From the NCBI GenBank assembly GCA_963738615.1, contig CAVTXI010000019.1, forward strand, positions 992,001-1,056,000: a DNA stretch of 64,000 nt. The letters are read 5' to 3'. The notes beneath the pieces are model-generated. The model was given only the letters and a program-made list of their open reading frames with translations. It did not search any database and was not told where the DNA came from. The first letter of the stretch is position 1; each line of letters begins with the position of its first letter. The DNA is from CAVTWY01 sp963738615 (GTDB lineage: Bacteria; Pseudomonadota; Gammaproteobacteria; Burkholderiales; Burkholderiaceae_C). The translations under genes were made by a program, and so were the position numbers. Shown here piece by piece: positions 1 through 7,524 of this stretch.

Positions 1-1040
1 GTCGAACTGTGCGCGATGACGAACAGGGCACGATTGAGCGCCAGCATGGAGATCACCTCTTCGGTGATGCCTTCTCCGAAATAGTCCTGCGCTTCGGTCT
101 GTGGTGCGACGAAAGGCAAGACCGCGATCGATGCCATGCGTGCCAGCATGCCGGGGCGCAGGCCGGTCATCTCACCGCGGCCGCGCTCGACCCGGAACAC
201 ATGAACCGGGCGCTTCAGGTTGCGCAGCATGCGCTCGCCCTGCGCCGTGAAGGTCACGTCGAGCTTGTGGGCCACGAAGTCGCACACCTTGTGCGTCACA
301 AGGACTTCGTCGTGACCCGCGCTTTGCTGAAGTTCCATGGCCAAGTTCACCCCCTCGCCGACGAGTCTGCCCTCATCGACGATGGCGTCATCCACTGCAA
401 TGCCGATGCGCATGTGCACGGAAGTGATCTCGTTTCCTTCGGCGGCCTGCCGGCGCTGGTCCAGTGCGGTCTGAAGGTCCAGTGACCACTCGATCGCGTC
501 GACCGCGCTCGCGAATTCGAGTTGCGCCCGGTCGGCGGTCAGCTCGATCGGCCGTGCACCGTAGGTCGGAGCTGTCTTCTCGATGAGCTCGATGCGGATT
601 TGCTTCCATGCGGCGGCGGCTTGCGTGGCGTTGCGCGCCACGAGGCGAGCCCAACCCACCACATCGGCTTGCACGATCGCGGCCAGGCGACGCTGGAGGC
701 GGGCATGTGGTACCGCGGTGGCCTTGCCTACAGCCGGTTTGCCGCCCTCAGGCGACACCGTGAGGCGATAGCCTCGGCCGACAATGGTGGCGATGATCGA
801 CGCCCCGAGCAGCTTGCGCAGCGCCGAGACCTGCACGGTGAGGTTGTTCTCTTCGACCACGATGCCCGGCCAGGCCAACTCGATCAGCTCGGCTTTGGTG
901 ACCACGCGATCGTGGCGCTGCGCCAACGCAAGCAGGACATCGAACGCACGTGCCCCGATAGCCGCTGGCGTGCCGTCGACGATCACGGCCCGCTCGGCGA
1001 CGCGAATCTCGAAGCGGTCGAACAACAACACTTCGGCCAC
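1..1040 (-). CDS. Winged-helix/cyclase-like/TolB-like regulator, 3' end cut by window edge
   Basis: The frame opens with GTG at 1040, about nine bases after an AGGAGG ribosome binding site, and stays open for 346 codons to the window edge. Residues 1-100 form an OmpR/PhoB-type winged helix (GARAFDVLLALAQR, then VEENNLTVQVSALRKLLG and GRGYRL). Residues about 115-280 resemble a class III adenylate/guanylate cyclase domain (RRLAAIVQADVVGWARL, MRIGIAVDD, GEGVNLA). The last visible residues (SIAVLPF, DYFGEGITEEVISML) match the TolB-like segment that usually precedes TPRs in this architecture. The cyclase part looks inactive. The usual GDG is TADRA and the catalytic Arg of NxAAR is replaced (NLAMELQ), so a sensory role is more likely. 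It is divergent from the small gene at 1191. The target is unknown. Confidence 0.85.
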   Translation of the reverse strand, partial: MAEVLLFDRFEIRVAERAVIVDGTPAAIGARAFDVLLALAQRHDRVVTKAELIELAWPGIVVEENNLTVQVSALRKLLGASIIATIVGRGYRLTVSPEGGKPAVGKATAVPHARLQRRLAAIVQADVVGWARLVARNATQAAAAWKQIRIELIEKTAPTYGARPIELTADRAQLEFASAVDAIEWSLDLQTALDQRRQAAEGNEITSVHMRIGIAVDDAIVDEGRLVGEGVNLAMELQQSAGHDEVLVTHKVCDFVAHKLDVTFTAQGERMLRNLKRPVHVFRVERGRGEMTGLRPGMLARMASIAVLPFVAPQTEAQDYFGEGITEEVISMLALNRALFVIAHSS

Positions 1041-1190
1041 GCGGCACTCCTCCTCACATTCCCGATTAAGTGTGCAGCAAAGCAGACGTGCCATCGATCG
1101 GTTTGTGGATGCGGCGGGCCGGTGCTTGCCCTAGCTTGGTCTCTGGGCGCCGCACGCGGGCCCACGACGGTCCAGACGGCGGAGGCAACG

Positions 1191-1595
1191 ATGGGAACCG
1201 AGTCGAAACATGACGACGTACCGCTTCGAGGCGGCTGCACCTTGACCCAGGTGATCGCGCTCGAGCGTCGGATCGACCTGTATGGGCGCCGAGTCACCGA
1301 CCTCTCGCCGCGCGGCGACCTGGGGTTGGGGCTCGACCCTGAAGGCCCTGTGGGGTTCGCGGTGATCCATGGTTATCGCCATGGTCAGCGCTTTACACCG
1401 CTAACGCATCCGCTGATCCTGAGCATTTTCGGCGATGGTCATCCTCCTGCGGCAGATGACGCAGACGCCGCGCCGGGTGACAGTGTGTGGACCGTCGCGG
1501 CGGCCGATCGAGCGTTGCGACTCCAAGTGGGTCAGGGCACGCTGGCGGCCTTGTTGGGGCTGGAGGTCGATCCCCTCGCGTGCGGCCTGGCTTGA
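1191..1595 (+). CDS. Hypothetical protein, 134 aa
   Basis: An open frame starts at ATG 1191, eight bases after GGCGGAGG, a good ribosome binding site. The product is 134 residues, acidic in the middle, with no signal peptide or membrane segment. I do not recognise the family. It lies divergent from the winged-helix/cyclase-like regulator, which makes it a candidate regulated partner, but that is inference from position only. A CCCTAGCTTG motif at about 1129-1138 also occurs upstream of the caspase gene at 15977 and may be part of a promoter. The IS630 element begins 39 bases after the stop codon. Confidence 0.55.
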   Translation: MGTESKHDDVPLRGGCTLTQVIALERRIDLYGRRVTDLSPRGDLGLGLDPEGPVGFAVIHGYRHGQRFTPLTHPLILSIFGDGHPPAADDADAAPGDSVWTVAAADRALRLQVGQGTLAALLGLEVDPLACGLA

Positions 1596-1634
1596 TACGC
1601 AGATGTGCCTTGGCGCCGAAGCTCCTAGCTACTA

Positions 1635-1662
1635 GTACATCACCACGGAAATAGCGGAACAT
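1635..1662. repeat. IS630 left terminal inverted repeat
   Basis: This end matches the right end in inverted orientation, best at AAATAgCgGAACAT (lower case marks differences). It starts directly after the TA duplication in CTAG and includes the transposase stop codon. Confidence 0.75.
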
Positions 1663-2350
1663 AGTGTCCTGCGAGTTTGCGATCTGCATCTTGGCGGGTG
1701 AACTTCCACTCGATGGTTCTTTGCCGGTCGTTGCGTTCACGCTGCCAAGCGGCGACTTCGCTGCCAAGGACATCGCGATCCGCGATTCGTCGATCCAAGC
1801 ACTGCCGCGTCAGGATGCCAATCTCGATCTCGGCCATGTTGAGCCAACTGGCGTGCTTAGGCGTGTGATGGAACTCGACACGGCGCAGCAGCTTGGCTGC
1901 TGCGCGCACGCCCAGCACGTCCTCGAAGCTCTTGCGGAAGTGAATGTTCAGGTTGTCCAGCACCAGGTGGACTCGCTTGGCTGCGGCGTAAGTGCCTTGA
2001 AGCAAGTCGCTGACGAAGGCCACGAACTCGGGCTTGGTGCGTTGCGCTGTGACCGAGACTTCGCGGTGGCCGGCCTTGGGCTCGATGGCGACGAACAGGT
2101 TGGTGGTGCCGTTGCGCACGTACTCGTAGTCGTCCTTGGCAGGCGTGCCCGGCGACATCGGCACGGGCGGGCGGCTGTGCGCGATCAGTTGCAGGCTCTT
2201 CTCATCGACGCACACCACGGGCTCGCGAGGATTGAACGGCCGCTTGTACAGCGCCAGGAAGTGATACATGCGCTGGCGATACTCCTGCGTCAGCTCGCCG
2301 ATGCACCACATCAGCCGCCGCCAGGGCTTGAGGTCGTTTTTTTGAGCATC
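1640..2350 (-). CDS. IS630 transposase, downstream frame (DDE catalytic part)
   Basis: This is the catalytic half of the transposase, read in the -1 frame relative to the upstream frame after the seven-A run. The three acidic residues of the DDE nuclease are visible: Asp in VVCVDEKS, Asp in HLVLDNLNIH and Glu in ASWLNMAEIEIG, with the spacing usual for IS630. The stop codon lies inside the left terminal region of the element. No ribosome binding site of its own is evident, so expression probably depends on frameshifting from the upstream frame. Confidence 0.85.
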   Translation of the reverse strand, partial: DAQKNDLKPWRRLMWCIGELTQEYRQRMYHFLALYKRPFNPREPVVCVDEKSLQLIAHSRPPVPMSPGTPAKDDYEYVRNGTTNLFVAIEPKAGHREVSVTAQRTKPEFVAFVSDLLQGTYAAAKRVHLVLDNLNIHFRKSFEDVLGVRAAAKLLRRVEFHHTPKHASWLNMAEIEIGILTRQCLDRRIADRDVLGSEVAAWQRERNDRQRTIEWKFTRQDADRKLAGHYVPLFPW

Positions 2351-2772
2351 CGGCGCACCGTCTCGCGGCTCAGATCGGCCATGCCCGACTCGCGCCGGGC
2401 GGCCTGCTCGAGGTCGATGAGCGTCCAGCGTTTGCGCCCGGTCGCTGGCGTCGAGCACGCCAAGGCCGTGACTTGCGCTTCGACGGCCGTGTCGTACTTG
2501 CGCGGCCGCCCAGGGCGTGCAACGTCGAACAGGGCCAGATCCAGTCCGCCTTGCAGGTACGCCGCGCGGGCACGCCATAGCGCTGTGCGCCCGACGCCAA
2601 GTACGGCCATGACCTGCGCTTCCGGTACACCGCGGTCCAAGCACGACAGCACGTGCGCTCGGTTCACTTCTCGAGCTTGATGAACACCCTTGCTGCGAAC
2701 CGCCTCGACGATCAACCGATCGCCAGCGCTGAGCTTCAACTCCGTTTGCTGCATGGCTACACCTCTGGGCAT
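2311..2772 (-). CDS. IS630 transposase, upstream frame (DNA-binding part)
   Basis: This is the first of two overlapping transposase frames, 153 residues. It carries the N-terminal helix-turn-helix of IS630 transposases (VLGVGRTALWRARAAYLQGG), then the linker typical of the family (FDVARPGRPRKYD and SRETVRRMLKK). The frame ends shortly after a run of seven A (coding strand; T run at 2337-2343). A -1 slip there would join it to the catalytic frame, as known for several IS630 members. A short, separate DNA-binding product could also be made. Whether slippage occurs in this copy cannot be told from sequence alone. Confidence 0.8.
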   Translation of the reverse strand: MPRGVAMQQTELKLSAGDRLIVEAVRSKGVHQAREVNRAHVLSCLDRGVPEAQVMAVLGVGRTALWRARAAYLQGGLDLALFDVARPGRPRKYDTAVEAQVTALACSTPATGRKRWTLIDLEQAARRESGMADLSRETVRRMLKKTTSSPGGG

Positions 2773-2798
2773 CGAGTGGCGATCCGAGAAGTGTATGC

Positions 2799-2826
2799 AT
2801 GTTCAGTTATTTATGTGTCGCAACAC
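2799..2826. repeat. IS630 right terminal inverted repeat
   Basis: Reverse complement of the left end, with AAATAACTGAACAT on the minus strand. It is followed directly by the TA duplication, which also supplies the first two bases of the glutathione S-transferase stop codon. Confidence 0.75.
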
Positions 2827-3510
2827 TAGCGCGCCTTGCGATACGGCTCGTCGAACGCGACGAACTCGCGTTCTTCGAGTGCGTCGGCGACCCACGCGCG
2901 CACCGCCTTCGTGGCCCAGAGCCGCTCGACATACGCGCGCGCCGCTTCGCCGACCGGCAGCGCATACGTGCGAACGCGCCCGGCCACCGGCGCGTACATC
3001 GCGTCGGCAATCGAATACGCACCGAACAGGAACGGCCCGCCGGATGACGCGAGCGCATCGGTCCACAGCGTGTCGATGCGCGCGAGCTCGGCGGCGGCGG
3101 CAGCGTTCTTCGCCAGTTGCTCGACCCCCACCTGCGGCAGCGACGCTTCGATGTTCTGCGGGAACGTGTTGCGCAGTGCGCCGAAACCGCTGTGCATCTC
3201 GCAGGCGACGCTGCGCGCGCGTGCGCGGGCAGCCGCGTCGCTGCGGCCACAGCGCTTTGGCAGGGAAACGTTCGGCCAGCGTCTCGGCGATCGCCAACGT
3301 GTCCCAGATCGACGTGCCGGCGTCGTCGACCAACACCGGCACGCGCCCGGCCGGGCTGACCGCCGCGACGCGGCGCTTGAAGTCCGAACCCGCATCCATG
3401 CTGTCGAAGCGCAGCATCACCTCGTCGAACGGGATGTCGAACTCGCGCATCAGCACCCACGGGCGCATCGACCACGACGAGTAGTTCTTGTTGCCGATGT
3501 AGAGCTTCAT
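2826..3510 (-). pseudogene. Glutathione S-transferase, split by a +1 frameshift
   Basis: ATG at 3510 follows AGGACCACC. The N-terminal thioredoxin-like domain reads MKLYIGNKNYSSWSMRPW, with SSWSMRPW as the glutathione-site signature of this bacterial GST group. The frame is correct to ...KALWPQ. One extra base near 3240 then shifts it. The true continuation (DAAARARARSVACEM to FDEPYRKAR) is in the next frame and gives the all-helical C-terminal domain. Restored length would be 227 residues, normal for the family. The gene is 17 bp downstream of the LysR regulator on the same strand. The reading frame between the two halves is seamless, so a sequencing insertion is as likely as a real mutation. 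The IS630 end coincides with the stop codon without altering the protein. Confidence 0.8.
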
Positions 3511-3527
3511 GGTGGTCCTCTTCCTCT

Positions 3528-4547
3528 TCAACGTTTTCGCGACCGCTTCGCGGTCACCGCGTCGACCTCGCCGATCGCCTTTCGCGTCGCCGCCGCTTGC
3601 TCGCGCAGCCACGCCAGAAAGAGACTCAACTCCGGCCGCAGCACGGCGCTCAGCATCGGCACCATCCAGTATGAAGCCGGCACCGCCACACGTGCCTTCG
3701 GGCCGAACAGCTCGACCAACTCGCCGCGCGCGAGTGTGTCGTGGATCAGGCCCACGCGTCCGATCGCCAGGCCCTGCCCCGCCATCGCCGACTGCACGCT
3801 CTGGTGTCCGTAGTTGAACGTGATGCGTCGGCGCGGCGCGATGTCGGCCTCGCCGCGCGCGCGCAGCCAATGCCGCCATGTCACGTAGTGGTTGACCGGG
3901 TGTTCTTCCTCCTGGTCAAGCAGCGTGTGACGCGCGATGTCAGCCACGCTGCTCAGCGCCGCCGCGCGCCCGGCGCGTGACATCGACACCAGCATCGGGC
4001 TGGCCACCGGCGTCACCACCTCACCGAACATGCGCTCGGCGTGCGCCGGTGGCCGCATGTGCACGGCGTAGCGCAGCGCAACGTCGACGTCGGGGTCGTC
4101 CAGCGCGGTGAGCTTGTCGTTCGCGAGGATGCGGATGTCGATGTCGGCGTGGCTGCGCTGGAAGTCATCCAGACGCGGCAGCAGCCACAGCGTCGCGAAG
4201 GTGCCGAAGGTGGTGACGCTGACGTGGCGGCGCGACTGGTCGGCGCGCAGGCGCACGACCGTGCGGTCGATGCGGTCGAGTGCGGGCGTCACCGCCTGCA
4301 GCAGCGCTTCGCCCGCGTGCGTCGGTTCGACCTTGCGCGTGTCGCGCACGAAAAGCGCCAACCCCAGGTCGCCTTCCAGCGCCTGCACGCGCCGGCTGAC
4401 GGCCGATTGCGTCAGGTGCAGCTCGTCGGCCGCGGCGCGAAACGACAACGTGCGCGCCACCGCGGCGAAGGTGCGCAGGTTGTCCAGCGCGAGCGGTCGC
4501 GCGCTGGAGCGGGGCGCGCCTGAGCGACGGTTGCTGATGCTTGGCAT
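3528..4547 (-). CDS. LysR-family transcriptional regulator (GcvA-like)
   Basis: A 339-residue protein with an N-terminal LysR winged helix at about residues 18-78 (LDNLRTFAAVARTLSFRAAADELHLTQSAVSRRVQALE) and a C-terminal periplasmic-binding-protein-like effector domain. The sequence resembles the GcvA/AmpR group. An alternative start lies a little downstream (near LALDNLRTF), so the first 15 residues are uncertain. It precedes the GST gene in the same direction and is divergent from the DUF2917 gene at 4629; the 81-bp gap between them is the obvious place for its operator. The effector is unknown. Confidence 0.9.
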   Translation of the reverse strand: MPSISNRRSGAPRSSARPLALDNLRTFAAVARTLSFRAAADELHLTQSAVSRRVQALEGDLGLALFVRDTRKVEPTHAGEALLQAVTPALDRIDRTVVRLRADQSRRHVSVTTFGTFATLWLLPRLDDFQRSHADIDIRILANDKLTALDDPDVDVALRYAVHMRPPAHAERMFGEVVTPVASPMLVSMSRAGRAAALSSVADIARHTLLDQEEEHPVNHYVTWRHWLRARGEADIAPRRRITFNYGHQSVQSAMAGQGLAIGRVGLIHDTLARGELVELFGPKARVAVPASYWMVPMLSAVLRPELSLFLAWLREQAAATRKAIGEVDAVTAKRSRKR

Positions 4548-4628
4548 GCATCAATCATGGCACGCATGGTCATTGGACGCCAGCACGCGCGCGGCGCACG
4601 ATGCCAACCACTGAAAGAGGAGTTCGCG

Positions 4629-5039
4629 ATGACCACCCTGACCCGTCCGTTGAGCCATCAACCCCACACGATCACGATCGACGGCGCCGTCACCTTGCGC
4701 CTGCGTCGCGCCGGCTGGCTGTGCAGCGCCGACGGGCGCGTGTGGCTGACCCGCACCCACGGTGGTGGCGATCTTGTCCTGGCGCCCGGCGATTGGCAGT
4801 GGGTCGAGCCCGGCACGCGCTGGGTGATCGAACCGCTGCACCCGCGTGCGATGCGCGGCGCGCCGCTGCGCATCGAGTGGCAACCGCTGCCGTCGCGGTG
4901 GCGCGCATGGCGGCTGGTGTTGCGCAACCTGGTCGACCGCCTGCGTGGCGAAGCCGCGTGGGATGACCCCCGGCCGGGCGCGGGCGTCGGTGCGGGCGGT
5001 GCGCTGGTCGGGTCCGGTTGTGATGCACGCGCAGCATGA
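4629..5039 (+). CDS. DUF2917 family protein
   Basis: ATG 4629 follows GAAAGAGGAG, so this start is preferred over the in-frame ATG at 4557. The product is 136 residues. Residues about 15-65 form the cupin-like DUF2917 fold (RRAGWLCSADGRVWLTR, LAPGDWQWVEPG). The C-terminal third is Gly/Ala/Arg-rich and probably disordered. Function is unknown. It is divergent from the LysR gene, a common arrangement for this family in Burkholderiales, which suggests regulation by that LysR protein. Confidence 0.8.
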   Translation: MTTLTRPLSHQPHTITIDGAVTLRLRRAGWLCSADGRVWLTRTHGGGDLVLAPGDWQWVEPGTRWVIEPLHPRAMRGAPLRIEWQPLPSRWRAWRLVLRNLVDRLRGEAAWDDPRPGAGVGAGGALVGSGCDARAA

Positions 5040-5054
5040 GCGGAGCGCCGGCCG

Positions 5055-5357
5055 TCATGGCGGCATTTCGGTGCCGCACTGCCAACACTGCTCGAAAGGT
5101 CCGTCGATGACTTCGTGGCAGGTCGGGCATGCCCAGTGGCGCCACGCGGGGCGTTGCAAATCCCGAAGAAGCGCCCGGGCGGTCTCGAACTGATCGTCCT
5201 GCACCCAGATCTCGGGCAGAGCCTGGTCGACCGGGATCTCGCCCGCGATGCCGCTGGCGTAGTAGCGCTGCACGCTGGCGTCGATGCCGCCCTGGCGCAG
5301 CATGTCGGCCCACAGCGCGGCCAGCGCGGTGTTCGGGGCTTGGGTCAGGCGACGCAT
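5055..5357 (-). CDS. DUF2007-like protein with C-terminal zinc-ribbon-like motif
   Basis: A product of about 100 residues, starting at MRRLTQAPNT; a longer form from 5399 is possible because neither start has a clear ribosome binding site. Residues 1-65 fit the DUF2007 'putative signal transducing protein' pattern (LRQGGIDASVQ, LPEIWVQDDQFETARALL). The C-terminus carries CPTCHEV and CWQCGTE, two CxxC pairs that could bind zinc. It is convergent with the DUF2917 gene 15 bp away and its start faces the XRE regulator promoter. The role is unknown. Confidence 0.75.
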   Translation of the reverse strand: MRRLTQAPNTALAALWADMLRQGGIDASVQRYYASGIAGEIPVDQALPEIWVQDDQFETARALLRDLQRPAWRHWACPTCHEVIDGPFEQCWQCGTEMPP

Positions 5358-5394
5358 CGAGCGATCGTGCCATGTGATCCCCGGTGTGGGTAAG

Positions 5395-5425
5395 TCCATT
5401 AAACCGGCTCTTATTCCGGTATAGT
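5395..5425 (+). promoter_or_regulatory. Promoter with inverted-repeat operator for the XRE regulator; leaderless start likely
   Basis: A -10 element TATAGT at 5420-5425 lies only six bases before ATG 5432, so transcription would begin at or beside the start codon and the mRNA would be leaderless. The inverted repeat TAAACCGG-N8-CCGGTATA (5400-5423) spans the spacer and overlaps the -10. A repressor bound there would block the promoter, which fits autoregulation by the XRE protein. The -35 is weak. Confidence 0.5.
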
Positions 5426-5431
5426 GGACGC

Positions 5432-6055
5432 ATGCGATCTGACGCTATGTCCGCGACCGACGCGCCGGCTGCCCATGATGTGGAGGTCGGGGCCGACGGC
5501 CTGACCACGCGCGTGGCCGAGCGCGTGCGCTCGCTGCGCATGGCCGCCGGTCTGTCGCTGGACGCACTGGCGCAGGCCAGCGGCGTCAGCCGTTCGATGA
5601 TCTCGGCCATCGAACGTGCCGAATCCAACGCCACCGCGGTCGTGCTCGACCGGCTGGCGTCGGCACTCGACGTGTCGCTGACGCACCTGCTGGAAGCTGC
5701 GGCCGAGCGCGCGCATGTCGGCCCGCTCGCGCGCCGCGACACGCAGCCGCACTGGCGCGACCCCGCGTCGGGCTACGAACGGCGCAGCCTGTCGCCGCCG
5801 TCGCCCGACGCGCGGCTGCGCCTGGTCGAGGTGCGCTTTCCGCCGGGCGCGCGCGTCGCCTACGAATCGGCGGGCAAAGCGCTCGCGCCGATCGAACAGC
5901 AGGTGTGGTTGTTGTCGGGCGCGATGCGCGTGAGCGTGGGCGCGCAGGTGCACGAGCTGGCCGCGGGCGACTGCCTCGCGATGCGCGTCGACCGGCCCAT
6001 CGTCTTCCACAACCCGGGCAGCAAGCCGGCGCGCTACCTCGTGGCGCAGGCGTGA
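5432..6055 (+). CDS. XRE-family regulator with C-terminal cupin domain
   Basis: A 207-residue protein. Residues about 25-85 are a Cro/CI helix-turn-helix (RVRSLRMAAGLSLDALAQASGVSRSMISAIERAES) and residues about 125-200 are a small-ligand-binding cupin (LRLVEVRFPPG, VHELAAGDCLAM, VFHNPG). This is the common HTH_3 plus cupin_2 layout of metabolic regulators. Start 5432 is favoured by the promoter just upstream; ATG 5447 is an alternative. The acetyltransferase gene starts 25 bp downstream and is probably co-transcribed. The ligand is unknown. Confidence 0.9.
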   Translation: MRSDAMSATDAPAAHDVEVGADGLTTRVAERVRSLRMAAGLSLDALAQASGVSRSMISAIERAESNATAVVLDRLASALDVSLTHLLEAAAERAHVGPLARRDTQPHWRDPASGYERRSLSPPSPDARLRLVEVRFPPGARVAYESAGKALAPIEQQVWLLSGAMRVSVGAQVHELAAGDCLAMRVDRPIVFHNPGSKPARYLVAQA

Positions 6056-6080
6056 TCAATCCATCCATCCGATCCGTCCG

Positions 6081-6620
6081 ATGAACTTCGACGACGTCAC
6101 GATCGAAACCCTGACCCGACCCGATCCGTCGGCCATCGACCAGCTCGCTGCCTTGCTCGTGACGTGCGTCGACGCCGGTGCTTCGGTCAGCTTCATGCAT
6201 CCGCTGAGCATCGACCGGGCGCGCGACTTCTGGCGTGGCGCGCTCGAAGGCGCCGCGCGCGGCGAGCGCATCGTGCTGACAGCGCGCGACGCGCGGGGGC
6301 ACATCGTCGGCACGGTGCAGGTCGTGACGGCTCAGCCCGACAACCAGCCGCACCGCGTCGACGTGGTCAAGATGCTCGTGCACCCCGACGCTCGCCGCCA
6401 GGGCCTGGGCGAGCGGCTGATGCGTGCGGCCGAAGACGAAGCTCGGCGCGCCGGCAAGACGGTGCTGGTGCTCGATACCGCCAGCGATGTCGCGGCGCGG
6501 TTGTACGCGCGCTGCGGTTGGACCGAGGTCGGCACGATCCCCGACTTCGCGCTCTGGCCCCAAGGGGGCCTTGGCGCGACGACGATCTTCTATCGCCGCC
6601 TGCCGCCGCTGTCGACGTAG
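6081..6620 (+). CDS. GNAT-family N-acetyltransferase
   Basis: A 179-residue GNAT protein. The acetyl-CoA binding motif A is clear (VVKMLVHPDARRQGLGERLMRAAED, Q/R-x-x-G-x-G/A at RRQGLG), followed by motif B (LVLDTASDVAARLYARCGWTEVG). The N-terminal half (SFMHPLSIDRARDFW) resembles acetyltransferases paired with XRE-cupin regulators. It lies directly downstream of such a regulator. The substrate cannot be inferred. Confidence 0.9.
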   Translation: MNFDDVTIETLTRPDPSAIDQLAALLVTCVDAGASVSFMHPLSIDRARDFWRGALEGAARGERIVLTARDARGHIVGTVQVVTAQPDNQPHRVDVVKMLVHPDARRQGLGERLMRAAEDEARRAGKTVLVLDTASDVAARLYARCGWTEVGTIPDFALWPQGGLGATTIFYRRLPPLST

Positions 6621-6663
6621 CATCGACATCGCCTGCGCGGTGCTTTCGGGTGCCGCGCGGGCA

Positions 6664-6823
6664 AGCGTTCTCAGGGCGGGGTGGAAGTCCCCACCGGCGG
6701 TATCCGCGAAGCGAAAGCCGAGCGGGAGCCCGCGAGCGCCTGCCTTCGCATCACGTGAAAGCAGGGTCAGCAGATCAGGTGCGATGCCTGGGCCGACGGT
6801 CACAGTCCGGATGAAAGAGAGCG
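6664..6823 (+). promoter_or_regulatory. FMN riboswitch (RFN element)
   Basis: The 5' core is a textbook RFN start: GTTCTCAGGGCGGGG, then a stem closing at CCCCACCGGCGGTA, and the 3' part contains GGGTCAGCAGATCAGGTGCGA, GCCGACGGTCACAGTCCGG and ATGAAAGAGAGCG. It ends about 95 bases before ribH. In this class FMN binding represses riboflavin genes, in proteobacteria usually by sequestering the ribosome binding site. Here it would control the single ribH gene, because no other riboflavin gene follows. Confidence 0.95.
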
Positions 6824-6917
6824 TGCGGATGCGCTGCGACCCGGCTGGCCGGTTCGTGGCCGTTCGTCGTTCGTTCGCGCCCTGATTCGTGCAACCGCCA
6901 TCATCGAAAGGCATGCC

Positions 6918-7391
6918 ATGAATCAGATGTCCTCCCCCGTTGTTCCGACCCGCGTCGCGCTCGTCACATCGAGCTGGCACGCCGACATCGTCGAGCGTGC
7001 GGCGTCATCCATCGCTGCCGAGTTCGCATCGCATGGGCCCGCGAGGCTCGAGCGGTTCACCGTGCCAGGCGCGTTCGAGATCCCGCTGTTCGCGCGCCGT
7101 CTCGCCGCCAGCGGACGTTTCGATGCGGTCATCGCCTGCGGCCTCGTCGTCGACGGCGGCATCTACCGCCACGAGTTCGTCGCCGCCGCCGTCATCGACG
7201 GCCTGATGCGCGTGCAACTCGACACCGACGTGCCGGTCTTCTCGGCGGTGCTCACGCCGCACGCCTTCCACGAGCACGACGAACACCGCCGCTTCTTCGC
7301 CGAGCACTTCGTGAAGAAGGGCGAAGAAGTCGCGCGGGCCTGCCTGGACACGCTGGCCGCGCTGTCGGTTTTGGAGGCGGTGGCCCCCTGA
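6918..7391 (+). CDS. ribH: 6,7-dimethyl-8-ribityllumazine synthase, RibH2 type
   Basis: This enzyme condenses 5-amino-6-ribitylaminouracil with 3,4-dihydroxy-2-butanone 4-phosphate, the penultimate step of riboflavin synthesis. The 157-residue length and motifs (VTSSWHADIVERA, VPGAFEIPLFARRLA, VVDGGIYRHEFV, VLTPHAFHEHDEHRRFFAEHF) match the type II lumazine synthases (RibH2) known from Brucella and Mesorhizobium rather than the housekeeping type I, which has GxxIRGET. AAAGG upstream of ATG 6918 is the ribosome binding site. The FMN riboswitch immediately upstream shows it is regulated by flavin level. It is a stand-alone gene, so a second ribH in the main riboflavin operon is expected elsewhere. 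Confidence 0.92.
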   Translation: MNQMSSPVVPTRVALVTSSWHADIVERAASSIAAEFASHGPARLERFTVPGAFEIPLFARRLAASGRFDAVIACGLVVDGGIYRHEFVAAAVIDGLMRVQLDTDVPVFSAVLTPHAFHEHDEHRRFFAEHFVKKGEEVARACLDTLAALSVLEAVAP

Positions 7392-7524
7392 AAAGCTCAC
7401 TCCCGCACACGCTTGCTTTCACGCGAAGCAGTCGGTTGCCAATGTCCTCAGTCGTGGGGATGAAAGCAAAGCCCGATCGCTCCAGCATTCGCGGCTTCGA
7501 AGTCTGAAGTGGAGCAGCAGGGCA

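Larger units (their letters stand above)
1635..2826 (-). mobile_element. IS630-family insertion sequence, complete
   Basis: The element is 1,192 bp and carries a two-frame DDE transposase. Both ends lie inside CTAG, with TA at 1633-1634 and 2827-2828 as the expected two-base target duplication of the IS630 family. The two 31-base ends, from the flanking CTAG inward, align without gaps; the best-conserved part is AAATAGCGGAACAT at 1649-1662 against AAATAACTGAACAT (reverse strand, 2799-2812). The right end falls in the TAG stop codon of the glutathione S-transferase gene. Because the insertion is in CTAG, the stop codon is regenerated, so the insertion does not alter that protein. The structure suggests an intact, possibly active copy. 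Confidence 0.9.
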
